From: Myxococcales bacterium
GTDB taxonomy: Bacteria; Myxococcota_A; Polyangia; Palsa-1104; JAEUJZ01
Reading direction: 5' to 3'
Length of the DNA stretch: 64,000 nt
Assembly: GCA_016794365.1 (NCBI GenBank)
Contig: JAEUKB010000079.1
Location: 62,001-126,000 of the forward strand
The notes beneath the pieces were generated by a model. It did no database searches, was not told the DNA's origin, and was given only the letters and a program-made list of their open reading frames with translations. Shown in pieces: positions 1 to 9,584 of the stretch (position 1 is its first letter; the number at the start of each line of letters is the position of its first letter). Position numbers and translations under genes: made by a program.

Positions 1-646
1 GCGTCGGCACCAGCGCTCGGCGCGACACTTTGACGTAGATGCGATGCAGCCCGAGCAGCGCACACAGCAGATAGCCTTCCGGTCGCGTCAGCGCCGCCAG
101 CCCGAGCAAAAGACCGATCGGAAACAGCCGCACCGACTGGCTTGCGTCTTCGTCGAGCGTCCCGATCAGATACAGCCCGATCGACACCGTACAGAGCAGC
201 GTAAAGAGCTGCGTTTCCAGTCCGCCCGACGCCCAGCAGGCATAGCCAGGAATCCCCGCCAAGATCCACGCTGGAACCGAGTCCCACAGCGTCTGTAGTC
301 CCGACGAAGCGTCAGCCGACGGATCTCGCAGCCGACGCAGCACCTTCGCACAAAACAGCATCGTCCCGATCGCACACAGCGTCCCGAGCACGCGCGACGA
401 CAACTCGGCGGGAATCTTTAGCGCGAGTCCCAGCGCGACGATCAGCGTCCATAGAAAGTTGGTGTAGCCCTCGACGCGCTCGCCCACGTTGAAGACCAGC
501 GCACCGTGCTGAACCAGGTTCTTCGCATACACAAACGAGATGAACGCATCGTCGGTGACGAAGTTGAACAGCAGGCTATGCGCACACAGAACCAGCGACG
601 ACAGCCCGAGCGAAAGGATCAGCGCTACACGGGGTGAAGAAGACAT
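1..646 (-). CDS. Membrane glycosyltransferase-like protein (GT-C/ArnT type), 3' end outside window
   Basis: Reading the minus strand from the ATG at 646 gives 215 open residues that run off the window edge. The start is hydrophobic (about residues 8-24) and is followed by an acidic motif TDDAFISFVYAKNL (residues 31-44) and then VEGYTNFLW. An acidic pair after the first membrane segment followed by an aromatic loop is typical of GT-C polyprenyl-phosphate sugar transferases (GT39/ArnT/mannosyltransferase group), which glycosylate lipids or proteins at the outer face of the inner membrane. Further hydrophobic stretches follow. The start overlaps the last 22 bases of the hemolysin III gene, so the two are probably co-transcribed. 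Substrate unknown; family assignment is from motif and topology only. Confidence 0.7.
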   Translation of the reverse strand, partial: MSSSPRVALILSLGLSSLVLCAHSLLFNFVTDDAFISFVYAKNLVQHGALVFNVGERVEGYTNFLWTLIVALGLALKIPAELSSRVLGTLCAIGTMLFCAKVLRRLRDPSADASSGLQTLWDSVPAWILAGIPGYACWASGGLETQLFTLLCTVSIGLYLIGTLDEDASQSVRLFPIGLLLGLAALTRPEGYLLCALLGLHRIYVKVSRRALVPT

Positions 647-1368
647 TGCCGTACCACCTCGAACAGCGCGCCGCAGGCAATCAGCACGAGCAGATGAAAG
701 ACCTCGTGATAGCCAAACACCTTCGGAAACGGATTGGGACGCTTGCGCGCATAGGTCAGCGCTCCGAGCGTGTAGATGATGCCACCAGCGACGTGAAGTG
801 CGACGACGCTTGGACCTTGGCTGCGCCACTCACCGGGCAGCCCGAGCGCGCCCGTCCAGCCAAGGACCACGTACGTTCCGACGTGAAGCCAGCGCGGAGC
901 CGTCGGCCAAAACACGGTCTGAAGCACACCAAACGCCGCGCCAGCCCACAAGATCGCGCACAGCAGCTTGCCGAAGGAACCACCGACGCCGAGGACGGTG
1001 ATCGGGGTGTAGCTGCCCGCGATGAACAAAAAGATGTTGGCGTGATCGAGCCGCTTCATCTTGACGCGCGCCGCAGGCTGCCAGTGCTTGCGGTGATACA
1101 GCGCCGAGATCCCAAGCAGCGCAATCAGCGACACTCCGTACACCATCGCACACAGGCGTGCAGTATCCGACGCCGCTTGTCCGATCAGCCAGTACGTGAG
1201 CGGAAACGCGAAAAAGAACGCGACTTGGTGGGACACGCCACGCAGGAGCGGCTTTTCCAGCACCGTCACAACCTCGTCGATGGTTTCCAAGAGCGTATGC
1301 GGCGGTGACTGATGAGCGACGGGATCGCTGTCTCGTCGCGCTTGCGAGGTTGCTGGCTGCGTCGTCAT
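625..1368 (-). CDS. Hemolysin III / PAQR-family membrane protein
   Basis: A 247-residue protein with about seven hydrophobic segments. It shows the hallmarks of the hemolysin III (TrhA, PAQR superfamily) group: SALYHR (residues 88-93), RLDHANIFLFIAGSYTP (about 106-122) and a terminal FGYHEVFH. The Ser, Asp and His residues of these motifs form the putative metal site. The family is integral to the inner membrane and has been linked to membrane lipid homeostasis; haemolysis is not a safe prediction. I chose the ATG at 1368; a GTG four codons upstream (1380) is possible. The gene overlaps the downstream glycosyltransferase by 22 bases and lies just after the P-loop kinase gene in the same direction. 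Confidence 0.88.
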   Translation of the reverse strand: MTTQPATSQARRDSDPVAHQSPPHTLLETIDEVVTVLEKPLLRGVSHQVAFFFAFPLTYWLIGQAASDTARLCAMVYGVSLIALLGISALYHRKHWQPAARVKMKRLDHANIFLFIAGSYTPITVLGVGGSFGKLLCAILWAGAAFGVLQTVFWPTAPRWLHVGTYVVLGWTGALGLPGEWRSQGPSVVALHVAGGIIYTLGALTYARKRPNPFPKVFGYHEVFHLLVLIACGALFEVVRQCLLHPV

Positions 1369-1392
1369 GTGTCGAGCCACCGTCTGGCAACC

Positions 1393-2013
1393 TTACGAAC
1401 GCTTCACCAGCGTCACGATGTTGCGCTGCGGCGGCGCATGCTCGATCACCGCTTGCTGAAGCCCGAGTCGCCCGAGCACAAACTCGACGGCGCGCACGCG
1501 CTCTTGCATCGAGTGCGTATCAATCGGCAGATACGGAATGCGGAACTGTTCGAGCAGGAGCTTCACCATTCCGTCGATCCGCACCACCGAGTCCCAGTCC
1601 ACTCCAGCGCGCACGCCATCTTCACGCAGCAGCGAGCGATGGGGACGAACGAAGAACACCACACCCTCGGACACCCATTCCATGTAGTGACGGACTTCTT
1701 CGCCGCTCTGGCCGGACATGATCTCACCGAGTGCCAGCGCGTGCTCCGCCGCATACGCCAGGTTGTCAAACGCGCGGTCTGAGACAAAGCCCTTTTCCTG
1801 AAGCTTCTCGATCGCGATCTGACGCTCGAAGACCCGTCGCTGATAGTCGCTCACGCGCTCCATATCGGTGCGCAAGGTATCCAGGTCGATCTCAAGCTCC
1901 GCGAGGACGGCGCGAGCGACCTCGGTGATCATGGGCAGCCCGTAGCGACGGCTGACCCAGCGAGTCATGGTGGTCTTTCCAGTGGCGTGGGATCCAACAA
2001 AGTAGATGCGCAT
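1393..2013 (-). CDS. P-loop ATPase/kinase (AAA_28, NadR-like)
   Basis: A 206-residue protein starting MRIYFVGSHATGKTT, with a Walker A motif GSHATGKT at residues 7-14 directly after the first beta strand. This arrangement, the RAFDNLAYA segment near residue 80 and the overall size resemble the NadR ribosylnicotinamide-kinase-like / AAA_28 family of small-molecule kinases. The NadR adenylyltransferase and HTH domains are absent. A nucleotide or cofactor phosphotransfer role is inferred; the substrate cannot be read from sequence. The next gene on the same strand (hemolysin III) starts about 25 bases downstream, suggesting one transcript. Confidence 0.65.
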   Translation of the reverse strand: MRIYFVGSHATGKTTMTRWVSRRYGLPMITEVARAVLAELEIDLDTLRTDMERVSDYQRRVFERQIAIEKLQEKGFVSDRAFDNLAYAAEHALALGEIMSGQSGEEVRHYMEWVSEGVVFFVRPHRSLLREDGVRAGVDWDSVVRIDGMVKLLLEQFRIPYLPIDTHSMQERVRAVEFVLGRLGLQQAVIEHAPPQRNIVTLVKRS

Positions 2014-2049
2014 GGCGGCCCAGGGCCTAACAGCCGGACCCGCGCACTG

Positions 2050-4149
2050 TCAAGCGGAAGGACTTTCCGACGCAGCTTTGGCTTCCAGAACCCGGCGCCA
2101 GCGCGCTTGCAGACCCATCCGCAGAAGACCAACGCGCAGCAGCATAAGGAGCACCGACAGGCCAAACAGCACCGTCCCAATCAGCTGAACGATCGGACGC
2201 CACAGCATCACCACCTGCACTGCGCGGCCTTCGCTCGACAGACGCTCTCGGGACAGATAGCTGCGCGTCGCACCAAACGGAATCGTTTCCTTCGGAGGCA
2301 GACCTTGATACGCGGGCGACTTGGGCTTGTCTTCGCGAGACAGCTCGTCGGAATCAGCCGCCTCTTTGCTCGGCTTACGGGAATAGCTCACATCCGAGCT
2401 GGTTGCGACGGGCGCCGACGATCGTCCACCGAGCAAAAGACCTCCGATGAGCAGCGCCCACAGCCCACCGATGCACAGACCGCCCGTCACCAGCCAAAAC
2501 AGCCGCTTTTGACCGAACAGCCACGGCAAAATGTACAGTCCGGCGACCAGCATCTCGGTCAAGCAGAGCAGCACCAGCAGCGCGCTCACCATCGACGCTG
2601 CAAGCCCCAGACACAGCGCGATGGACATCCGCAAAAGCCGAGAAATCCCAAGCGCAAACAGCAGCCGCTCTGCGACGACAATCAGCACGATCAGGACAAA
2701 CAGCTCACCGAAAGACAGCGACGGAAAGCGAACGTCTGGCGACAGTGACTCGTAGATTGGCAGCCAGTCGCGATCGTAGCGCAGCTCGATCTGGGCCGAC
2801 GCGGCGGGAGCAGCCAGCTCAGGAAGCCACAGGCTCGCAAAGCCCAGCCCGATCGTGCGCTGAAACGACTGCCTGTGCTGAAGCGCCACCGACTGCGGAC
2901 CTTGCGACAGCGGCAAAAGCAGCGCGCCCGTCTCATTCTTCGTCAGCAGCATCGGCTCCCCCGCGAGGCTCGCGTACGTCGGCTCAGCACGCATCGGCAC
3001 TTGCAGCTCGGCTGCACCTTGGTTATCGAGCGACAGCGCCGTTTCTCCCAGCACTTGACCGTCGCTGCCCAAAAAGAATGTCGTCGCAGAGGAAGTCACC
3101 GCATAGCTCTGCGTCCGCAGCGCTTCGAGCCGAACCACACGCCACGACAGCACCTGACGGTCATCCATCAAAAAGCCTTGCGCGCCACGATACTGCGGCT
3201 GAAGCCCGGTTTCACTGACGCTGATTCGCTGCGCCACCGTCTCGACCGAGGGTCGCAGCAGCGGATGGCTATCGAGCAGCAGATAGTGAACGCTCGCCGT
3301 CACCGGAGGCCGAAATGCCGTCCCCGGAAGGCTGCCGCGCAGCGTCAGGTTGTGCTCGCCCGGCGGGACGTTACAGCCATACTCACCCGACTGAAGCAGC
3401 TCACAAGGCAGCGCCGCATCAAGCTGCTGCACGCGCTCTCCGTTGCGTAGCGACACCAAAAAGCGCTGATGCGAGCGGTTCGGATTGCGTAGCAGGATCG
3501 TGTACGCAAAGCCGACACCCTCGGGAGACATCGTGACGTGATAGCGACCCATCGCCGACACCGGCAGCGCCTTTTCCGCCTGATCTTTGGTGATGTGTAC
3601 GACGGTGAAGCGCTGCTTTCCGCCTTCTTCCTCATCGCGAATCAGCTCTCCGTCGCGGATCTGCGAGTCAATCCACAGCACCTGCGGCGACGTCGAAAGC
3701 TGAAGCCGATCCCCACCCTGTAGCGCCACCTGACAGCGCAGCGAAAACCGAGCCTGCAGCGGCGTCAGCTCATACTTGTCCGAGCCACCGCGCGACAGGA
3801 TCGCATCGCCTTCGCAGCCCCACAGTCGCGCTCCCGCTGCCATCGAGAGCACATCCACCGTTGGACCGCTTCCCGCCGTCCGTCCCGTCATCGTCAGCGA
3901 CAAGCTACGTGGCTCAAAGCTGCCTTCCAATCGCAGCGTCTCCACCACCGTGACCGACGGACGAGAGACAAGCTGCTGATATTCCGCCAGCGGCAGCGTC
4001 ACCTGCGACGGAGATCCGGTCTGAAGCGACGCATCGGGCCCCTTCTTCGCCGGATTTGGAGCTGTCACCGTCGCCGCCAGCGTCCCGTCCGCCCACAGCA
4101 GCGAAAAGACACACAACATCACAGCCAGCAGCTTCGGTCGCTTCACCAT
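2050..4149 (-). CDS. Large envelope protein, signal peptide plus C-terminal membrane helices, function unknown
   Basis: A 699-residue protein of unrecognised family. Residues 1-25 form a signal peptide (MVKRPK, hydrophobic core, LAA). About 450 residues of beta-rich, Cys-poor sequence follow, which should lie in the periplasm. After roughly residue 470 come about five hydrophobic segments (beginning FGELFVLIVLIVVAERLL), a polar Ser/Lys/Glu-rich cytoplasmic-looking loop and a last hydrophobic helix near the C-terminus. It begins 54 bases downstream of the PEGA/TPR gene and follows two receptor kinases on the same strand, so it may be the terminal member of that operon and a partner of the signalling module. 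That role is inference from position only. Confidence 0.7.
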   Translation of the reverse strand: MVKRPKLLAVMLCVFSLLWADGTLAATVTAPNPAKKGPDASLQTGSPSQVTLPLAEYQQLVSRPSVTVVETLRLEGSFEPRSLSLTMTGRTAGSGPTVDVLSMAAGARLWGCEGDAILSRGGSDKYELTPLQARFSLRCQVALQGGDRLQLSTSPQVLWIDSQIRDGELIRDEEEGGKQRFTVVHITKDQAEKALPVSAMGRYHVTMSPEGVGFAYTILLRNPNRSHQRFLVSLRNGERVQQLDAALPCELLQSGEYGCNVPPGEHNLTLRGSLPGTAFRPPVTASVHYLLLDSHPLLRPSVETVAQRISVSETGLQPQYRGAQGFLMDDRQVLSWRVVRLEALRTQSYAVTSSATTFFLGSDGQVLGETALSLDNQGAAELQVPMRAEPTYASLAGEPMLLTKNETGALLLPLSQGPQSVALQHRQSFQRTIGLGFASLWLPELAAPAASAQIELRYDRDWLPIYESLSPDVRFPSLSFGELFVLIVLIVVAERLLFALGISRLLRMSIALCLGLAASMVSALLVLLCLTEMLVAGLYILPWLFGQKRLFWLVTGGLCIGGLWALLIGGLLLGGRSSAPVATSSDVSYSRKPSKEAADSDELSREDKPKSPAYQGLPPKETIPFGATRSYLSRERLSSEGRAVQVVMLWRPIVQLIGTVLFGLSVLLMLLRVGLLRMGLQARWRRVLEAKAASESPSA

Positions 4150-4203
4150 GACTTCACACTACACCGGTCGTGACGATTCGTCGGTAGGAAACCCGCTTGC
4201 GCG

Positions 4204-5844
4204 CTAGAACGAAAAGCCCGTCGCAAGACCCAGCGAAGAGGGACCAAGCAGCGTCGTCACCTGCACCTGGCGCTTCGCTCCCGGCAGCGCCATCGTCACA
4301 ATGCCACCCGCCAGCGAGAGCAGCCCAACCGTCACCAGCCCGCCACCAATGCCAGCGGTATCAAACAGCAGCTTGCACGTCGTCGTTCCGTCGCTACATG
4401 GAGCCCCCACCGCAGGCTCACCATCGACGCTGAGCGCTGACGCACCAAAGCCGATCCCGAGCAGACCGATTCCCACCAAGCTGCCACCGAGTGCCAGACG
4501 CCAGGTGGGACGCGGCAGCACCTCGGTGCGATACCTGATCTGCTTCGGTGGAGGCGGCGGCATCGTCGGCTCAGGCTCGGGCACATCCATCGCGCTCGTC
4601 AGCACCGCATCCAGTTGCGCCACCTGGCCCGCTTCCACCTTCAGCTTCGCCGCATACGGAGGCTGACCCAACATTCGCAGCTCCACCGGCAGCTCACCGA
4701 CGAAACGACTGGCTTTGTACGGTGTCGTTCCGACCTTTTCACCGGCCAAAAAGACATCAGCTCCCGTCGGGGATGAAGAAATCTGAACCGTTCCACGCGC
4801 ACGGCTCGCAGACTGTCCAAGGGCCACGCCAAGCTGTCCCGACGCGCCACCGAGTGCTTGCTCTGGCGCACAGTCCTCACAGGACGAGACCGCGCGCGCC
4901 GCCATATCTCCGACGGATGGATCAAAGACATCGATGGCAAACTGCCAGCTTGCTTTTTCGCTCTGCGCGGCTGGACTCTGCGCCGTCGGACTCTGCGTCG
5001 GTTTCGCCGTTCGCTTGGCCCGCACCCGCAGCACATACAGCGCTTCGTTCACGTTGCCCAGCTCGGTCAGACACTGCGCCGAGGACAAACAGTCCGCCAG
5101 CTGCGGCTTTAACTTCAGCGCTTTGTCGCCGGGAACCACCACCTGACGGTCTTTGCTCACCACCTTGCTCACCGTCGCAAGCAGCGTCTTTTGCTGTTCC
5201 GCCGTAAAGTCTCCGTCGAACAGCAGCACCAGCGCCGGAGGCACCGACACCACCACCGTGCCGGTCTTTTGGTTAAAGCGCATCTCGACCGTCTGACCCG
5301 GCAGTGCTTTGACCTGCTCCTCGATTCGCTGCTCGCCCAGCTCGACGGTGATGCGATGATTGCCCGATTCCAGCAGCAGCGGCGTCGGCAAAGGCAGCGC
5401 GCCCACCAAGTGCTCATCGACCAGCACCCACGCACCCCGCGCGCCCAGGATGTTGACTTCTCCCGACGGAGGCCCAGCCAGCTGAACGATTCGCGTCGCT
5501 TCTTTTTGGTCCGGTCCTTCTTCGTCGCCCGCCGTCTCTTGCAAAAAGCGCCGCATCACGTCTTGCGCGGCCACAATGCGACCTTCTGAATCGGCCAGCT
5601 TGCCCAGCTGAAACAGCGCTTCCGCCGACGGATTTTTGCGATAAGCGTCCTCGAACAGCGACTTGGCTTGCCCACTATTTTTGGCTTGAAGCGCAGCTTT
5701 TCCGTCGGACAGAAGCTTGGCTGCTTGCTGCACGTCTTCCGCTTTGGCCTTGCGATGGCTGCGCGCCTCGACCGAAGAATCCCAAAGCGACGCACAGATC
5801 GCCCACGCCAGCAGAACCCGGCTTGCGGCTCGCAGCTCGCTCAT
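4204..5844 (-). CDS. PEGA-domain envelope protein with TPR-like N-terminus and membrane helices
   Basis: A 546-residue protein. After an N-terminal hydrophobic segment comes an alpha-helical TPR-like stretch (LLSDGKAALQAKNSGQAKSL and following), then PEGA-type beta modules: a first around LGARGAWVLVDEHLVGALPL and a second with SSPTGADVFLAGEKVGTTPY. A Pro-rich linker precedes two hydrophobic helices near the C-terminus (WRLALGGSLVGIGLLGIGFG and a later Gly-rich one). PEGA domains are extracytoplasmic surface-layer-like modules often linked to bacterial kinases. The ATG at 5844 overlaps the stop of the upstream kinase in an ATGA (4-base) overlap, indicating translational coupling; a TTG at 5850 is less likely. 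It probably works with the kinases encoded just upstream. Confidence 0.75.
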   Translation of the reverse strand: MSELRAASRVLLAWAICASLWDSSVEARSHRKAKAEDVQQAAKLLSDGKAALQAKNSGQAKSLFEDAYRKNPSAEALFQLGKLADSEGRIVAAQDVMRRFLQETAGDEEGPDQKEATRIVQLAGPPSGEVNILGARGAWVLVDEHLVGALPLPTPLLLESGNHRITVELGEQRIEEQVKALPGQTVEMRFNQKTGTVVVSVPPALVLLFDGDFTAEQQKTLLATVSKVVSKDRQVVVPGDKALKLKPQLADCLSSAQCLTELGNVNEALYVLRVRAKRTAKPTQSPTAQSPAAQSEKASWQFAIDVFDPSVGDMAARAVSSCEDCAPEQALGGASGQLGVALGQSASRARGTVQISSSPTGADVFLAGEKVGTTPYKASRFVGELPVELRMLGQPPYAAKLKVEAGQVAQLDAVLTSAMDVPEPEPTMPPPPPKQIRYRTEVLPRPTWRLALGGSLVGIGLLGIGFGASALSVDGEPAVGAPCSDGTTTCKLLFDTAGIGGGLVTVGLLSLAGGIVTMALPGAKRQVQVTTLLGPSSLGLATGFSF

Positions 5845-8800
5845 GGACAACCTTTGACCTCAATCGTCTCTTGCGGACGAACCTGAACCATCTGACCACC
5901 GCCGACGTTTACGCGATGCCGACCCGGAGGCATCCAGATGTCTTCTGTCTGACAGCGTCCAGCGACGACTTTGCTGACCCGCAAGCGACCGACTTTGGGG
6001 AAGATCCGCTTCATCGCCTCGCTGACTGCGCGATGTCCGTCGGACTTTACCTTGCCGAAGAAGCCCGGCTGCTCGATCTTGTCGTACTCGGTCATCGCCT
6101 GTGCCCACGCTTCCTGCGCTTCGTAGGTCTGCCCCAGATGAAACGATAGCTCATAGCCGACCGTGGCACAGACTGCCTTTTCTTCCTTCTTGCGACTGCA
6201 CAGCGTGCTCGCCTTTTCCAGCAGCTTGCGCGCCTTGCGATAGTCCTTGTGCGCAAACGCATCGACGCCCGCCCGCACCAAGTCGGTCACTTGCGACGCC
6301 GAGATCTTGATCGTCTCCGTCTCACCCACTTTGACGGTCACATCCTGCTGTCCGCCGGCATAGGTGATGCGATGCTCACCCGCTGGGACTTCGATCGGCT
6401 TATTTCCGACGGTGTACACCTGCTTGTCGATCTGAATCTGCGTGCCCGCCGGAGCCTCGATGCGAATCAGACCTTTTCCGCCCGCTGGCTGACCGGGACT
6501 TGGCTCTGCACCGCTGCCGTCGGTTCCACCGTCTGCACCGCTTGTAGCACTCGCCGGAGCCACCGTCGCACTGCCCGATCCGCCTTTGTTTGGCTCAGCG
6601 ACTCGCTTCGGCTCGCCGACTTGCACATCCGCTCCGCCTGCGCTCATGCCGCCTTTGGGAGCCAGCGCAACGAGCACCGCCATCGCCCGCTCACGCAGCG
6701 CCGCGTCGGGATCTTTGGTCAAGGTCCGCACAACGCCCAAACCTGGATGGACACCACCAACGGGAGAAAGCTTCGCCGCACTCTCCAGCGTCTGACTACG
6801 CACCAGCACGCTCGGATCTTTGGCCGACTTCATCAGATACGGCACCGACTGCTTCGCAGGCCAGCCCGCCAGCGCTTCCACCGCCGAGCGCCGCACTTCC
6901 ACATCCTTGGCTTGCATCGTCGCGCGCAGCTCGTCTTGCGACAGCTCTTGACTCGGCTTTTCCCCAAGCTGCGTCAGCGCCGCCTGCGCCCACATCGCTT
7001 CCGCGCCGCCTTTGGACACCGCCTCTTGCAACAGCGCAAGCCCCGCCCGACTGCCCGCCTTGCTGAGCGACACCGCCGCCCGCAGCTTCGTCGCAAAGCC
7101 CGCCTTTTCGTCTTCAAGGATCTTGGTCAGCCACAACAGCTTGCTCTGCGGAACCTCATCGCTCATCTCGACGGCCATCGCCTGCGCTTCCGCGTCACCG
7201 GCTGCGACCATCCGCTCGACTTCTTTGGCCTGCGTCTTGTCACCAAGTGCAACCAGCGCCGCCGCCCGCGCCACCTGTTCCCCCGATCCGCCCTGCCCCG
7301 TGGCCTTGCGCAGCGTGTCCCGCAGCGAGTCCTTCATCCCCACGTCACTTGACGCAAGCTGCGACACTTTGGCAATCGCACGCATCATCTGCATCCGCAC
7401 CTGCGCGCTCTGATCGCTCAGACCTTCGGCCAGCGCCGCCATCGCATCTTTGCCGCCAACCCGTCCGAGCGAGTCCGCCGCCGCCCGTCGCACTTCTTCC
7501 CGCGAGTCATGCATCGCCTTGCGCAAAAGCGGCAGCGCCTTCGGAGCACTCACCGCCGCCAGCGCCGCCACCGCTTGCGCACGCACGTTCCAGTCATCGT
7601 CGCTCAGCGCCTGCTCGGCCCAGCTCACGCTGCGCTCGGCCAGCACCATCGGATCCCCATCGCACAGCTTCAGCAGCGCACCCGCTTCCGCCTGACGCAG
7701 CAGCCCACTGCGCTCCCCACCGAGCAGCTTCTCCGACAGCTTGCTCACGTCCTGCTTGTCGCCACAGTGTCCGATTCCCTGCGCCGCCAAGAGCCGCTGC
7801 GGAATCGCCGTTCCCGGCTCCCACAGCGTCATGCGCAGCGTCGGCTGACCGCTCTGATCATCGAGCAGACACAGTGCATGCGCCGCGCTCACCGCCAGCG
7901 TGCCCGGTACAATCGCCACCTCGGACAGCAGGCTCCGCGCTCGGTCGTCTCCCAGCGATGCCAGCAGCGACGCCACCCGAATCTGTCGCGGGCTCGACGG
8001 CATTCCTGGCGGCAAAATCTGGATCAGCTGCGCTTTGGCCTCTTCGTCGCCCAGCTGCGCTTTGTGGCTCAGGATCTCGATGCGATGCTCATCCGTTGGC
8101 TTGCCCTGCCCGAGCTTGACCGATAGCAGCGTCTTCGCCTTGTCGTCGCCCAGATCCAGCAGCGCCAGCGCCGCCTGAAGCTGCACCTGCGGATAGCGCT
8201 CTTCCCCGAGCGAGCGTTCCAGCAAGCTGCGTCCCGCCGGAGCCCCGAGCTTCGCCAGCGACTCCCCCACCGAGACCACCACGATCGGATCGCCGCCTTC
8301 ATCCGCCCGTCTCAGCAGAGCCGCCGTGGCCCCGCGATTGCCAATCACCCCGAGCGCCCGCGCCGCCTGCGCCTGCACCTGCGCGTCGGCATCGCGCAGC
8401 TTCGCTTCCAGCAGGCTGCGATGACGACTGTCCCGACTGTCTTCCAGCGCCGACACCGCCTGTCCGCGTACCGCTGGATCTCCGTCGAGCAGACCTTCCT
8501 GCAAGATCTTCAGCGCCAGCGATCGCAGCGACACCATGTCAAGTTCTTGGCTCCGTCCGCCGCTGCGCAGCTTTTCGACCAGCACATAGCCGACGACCCC
8601 GAGCGCGCACAGCACAAACGGAACCAGCGCCAGCAGCACCAGCTGTCGTCGCTTCGACAGCTCCACCTGCGGCAGCTTCGACAGCGTCAGGTGCTTATCC
8701 AGTCCCGCCGTCGTCTGCTCGCCGCGCTGGAGCCGGTCCAAGTCCTGAAGCAGCGCAGCCACCGACTCGTAGCGATCTTCGGGATTTTTCGCGAGCAGCT

Positions 8801-9584
8801 TCGCCAAGATCGGCGCAATCGCCTGCGGAATCCCAAACTGCTGCAAGTCTTTCCCGAGCGGCGGCACCGTCTTTTGCAGGTGTCCGATCAGCACCTCACC
8901 GAGCGTCTCACCACCGAACGGGAGCTTGCCCGTACACATCTCGTACAGGATCACCCCGAGCGCATACACATCCGTCCGAACGTCTACTTTTCCGCCGTTG
9001 ATCTGCTCGGGAGCCATGTAAAACGGCGTCCCCACCAGCGATCCCGTCCGCGTCAGCTTCATCGACTCGCCATCGACGCCAACCGTCTTCGCGATGCCGA
9101 AGTCCACCAGCTTCAAAAGCGGCGGTTCCCCCGGACGCTCGACGAGAAACAGGTTCTCTGGCTTCAAGTCTCGATGCACGATCCCGGCTGCGTGGGCGGC
9201 GGACAGACCCGCGCAGAGCTGACGCATGATCTGCATCACCTCGCGAAACGGCAGCCGTCGCTTTTCCAGCAAGCTCGCCAGCGACTGACCCGCCAGGTAC
9301 TCCATCACGTAGTACAGTCGTCCGTCGGGAAGCTCGCCGATGTCGAAGATGTCGATCAGGTTTTGGTGTCGGACCCGCGCGATCAGCCGGGCTTCCTGTC
9401 GGAAGCGCTCGACGGCTTCTTGATTGCTCATGATCTCGCGTCGCAGGACTTTGCAGGCCGTGCGATGTCCGAGCGTGCGGTGCGAAGCGGCATAGACTTC
9501 GCCCATTCCTCCTTCACCGAGCAGCTTGACGATCTGGTAATCGCCAGCGATCTGCCCGATCAGGCTGTTCGTCTCATCGGACAT
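5841..9584 (-). CDS. Transmembrane Ser/Thr protein kinase with HEAT-like repeats and PEGA domain
   Basis: A 1247-residue receptor-type kinase. The kinase domain is at residues about 16-285, with Gly loop LGEGGMGEVY, catalytic Lys45 (ACKVL), HRDLKPEN (137-144), DFG (161-163) and APEQ (191-194), so it should be active. A membrane helix at about 313-336 is followed by some 650 residues of HEAT-like helical repeats (for example RGQAVSALEDSRD, AQAARALGVIGNRGATAAL), then a Gly/Ser-rich linker, one PEGA module (starting RIEAPAGTQIQI) and a TPR-like tail. The HEAT and PEGA parts should lie outside the cytoplasm. The ATG at 9584 has an AAGGAA site upstream and overlaps the previous kinase gene by 11 bases; a TTG at 9608 is rejected. 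Confidence 0.92.
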   Translation of the reverse strand: MSDETNSLIGQIAGDYQIVKLLGEGGMGEVYAASHRTLGHRTACKVLRREIMSNQEAVERFRQEARLIARVRHQNLIDIFDIGELPDGRLYYVMEYLAGQSLASLLEKRRLPFREVMQIMRQLCAGLSAAHAAGIVHRDLKPENLFLVERPGEPPLLKLVDFGIAKTVGVDGESMKLTRTGSLVGTPFYMAPEQINGGKVDVRTDVYALGVILYEMCTGKLPFGGETLGEVLIGHLQKTVPPLGKDLQQFGIPQAIAPILAKLLAKNPEDRYESVAALLQDLDRLQRGEQTTAGLDKHLTLSKLPQVELSKRRQLVLLALVPFVLCALGVVGYVLVEKLRSGGRSQELDMVSLRSLALKILQEGLLDGDPAVRGQAVSALEDSRDSRHRSLLEAKLRDADAQVQAQAARALGVIGNRGATAALLRRADEGGDPIVVVSVGESLAKLGAPAGRSLLERSLGEERYPQVQLQAALALLDLGDDKAKTLLSVKLGQGKPTDEHRIEILSHKAQLGDEEAKAQLIQILPPGMPSSPRQIRVASLLASLGDDRARSLLSEVAIVPGTLAVSAAHALCLLDDQSGQPTLRMTLWEPGTAIPQRLLAAQGIGHCGDKQDVSKLSEKLLGGERSGLLRQAEAGALLKLCDGDPMVLAERSVSWAEQALSDDDWNVRAQAVAALAAVSAPKALPLLRKAMHDSREEVRRAAADSLGRVGGKDAMAALAEGLSDQSAQVRMQMMRAIAKVSQLASSDVGMKDSLRDTLRKATGQGGSGEQVARAAALVALGDKTQAKEVERMVAAGDAEAQAMAVEMSDEVPQSKLLWLTKILEDEKAGFATKLRAAVSLSKAGSRAGLALLQEAVSKGGAEAMWAQAALTQLGEKPSQELSQDELRATMQAKDVEVRRSAVEALAGWPAKQSVPYLMKSAKDPSVLVRSQTLESAAKLSPVGGVHPGLGVVRTLTKDPDAALRERAMAVLVALAPKGGMSAGGADVQVGEPKRVAEPNKGGSGSATVAPASATSGADGGTDGSGAEPSPGQPAGGKGLIRIEAPAGTQIQIDKQVYTVGNKPIEVPAGEHRITYAGGQQDVTVKVGETETIKISASQVTDLVRAGVDAFAHKDYRKARKLLEKASTLCSRKKEEKAVCATVGYELSFHLGQTYEAQEAWAQAMTEYDKIEQPGFFGKVKSDGHRAVSEAMKRIFPKVGRLRVSKVVAGRCQTEDIWMPPGRHRVNVGGGQMVQVRPQETIEVKGCP

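Noticed and set aside
634..1308. Open frame on the plus strand (224 codons)
   Set aside because: It lies antisense within the hemolysin III gene, which has clear family motifs.
6249..7352. Long open frame on the plus strand (367 codons)
   Set aside because: Antisense to HEAT-repeat coding sequence; Arg/His-rich translation without recognisable motifs.
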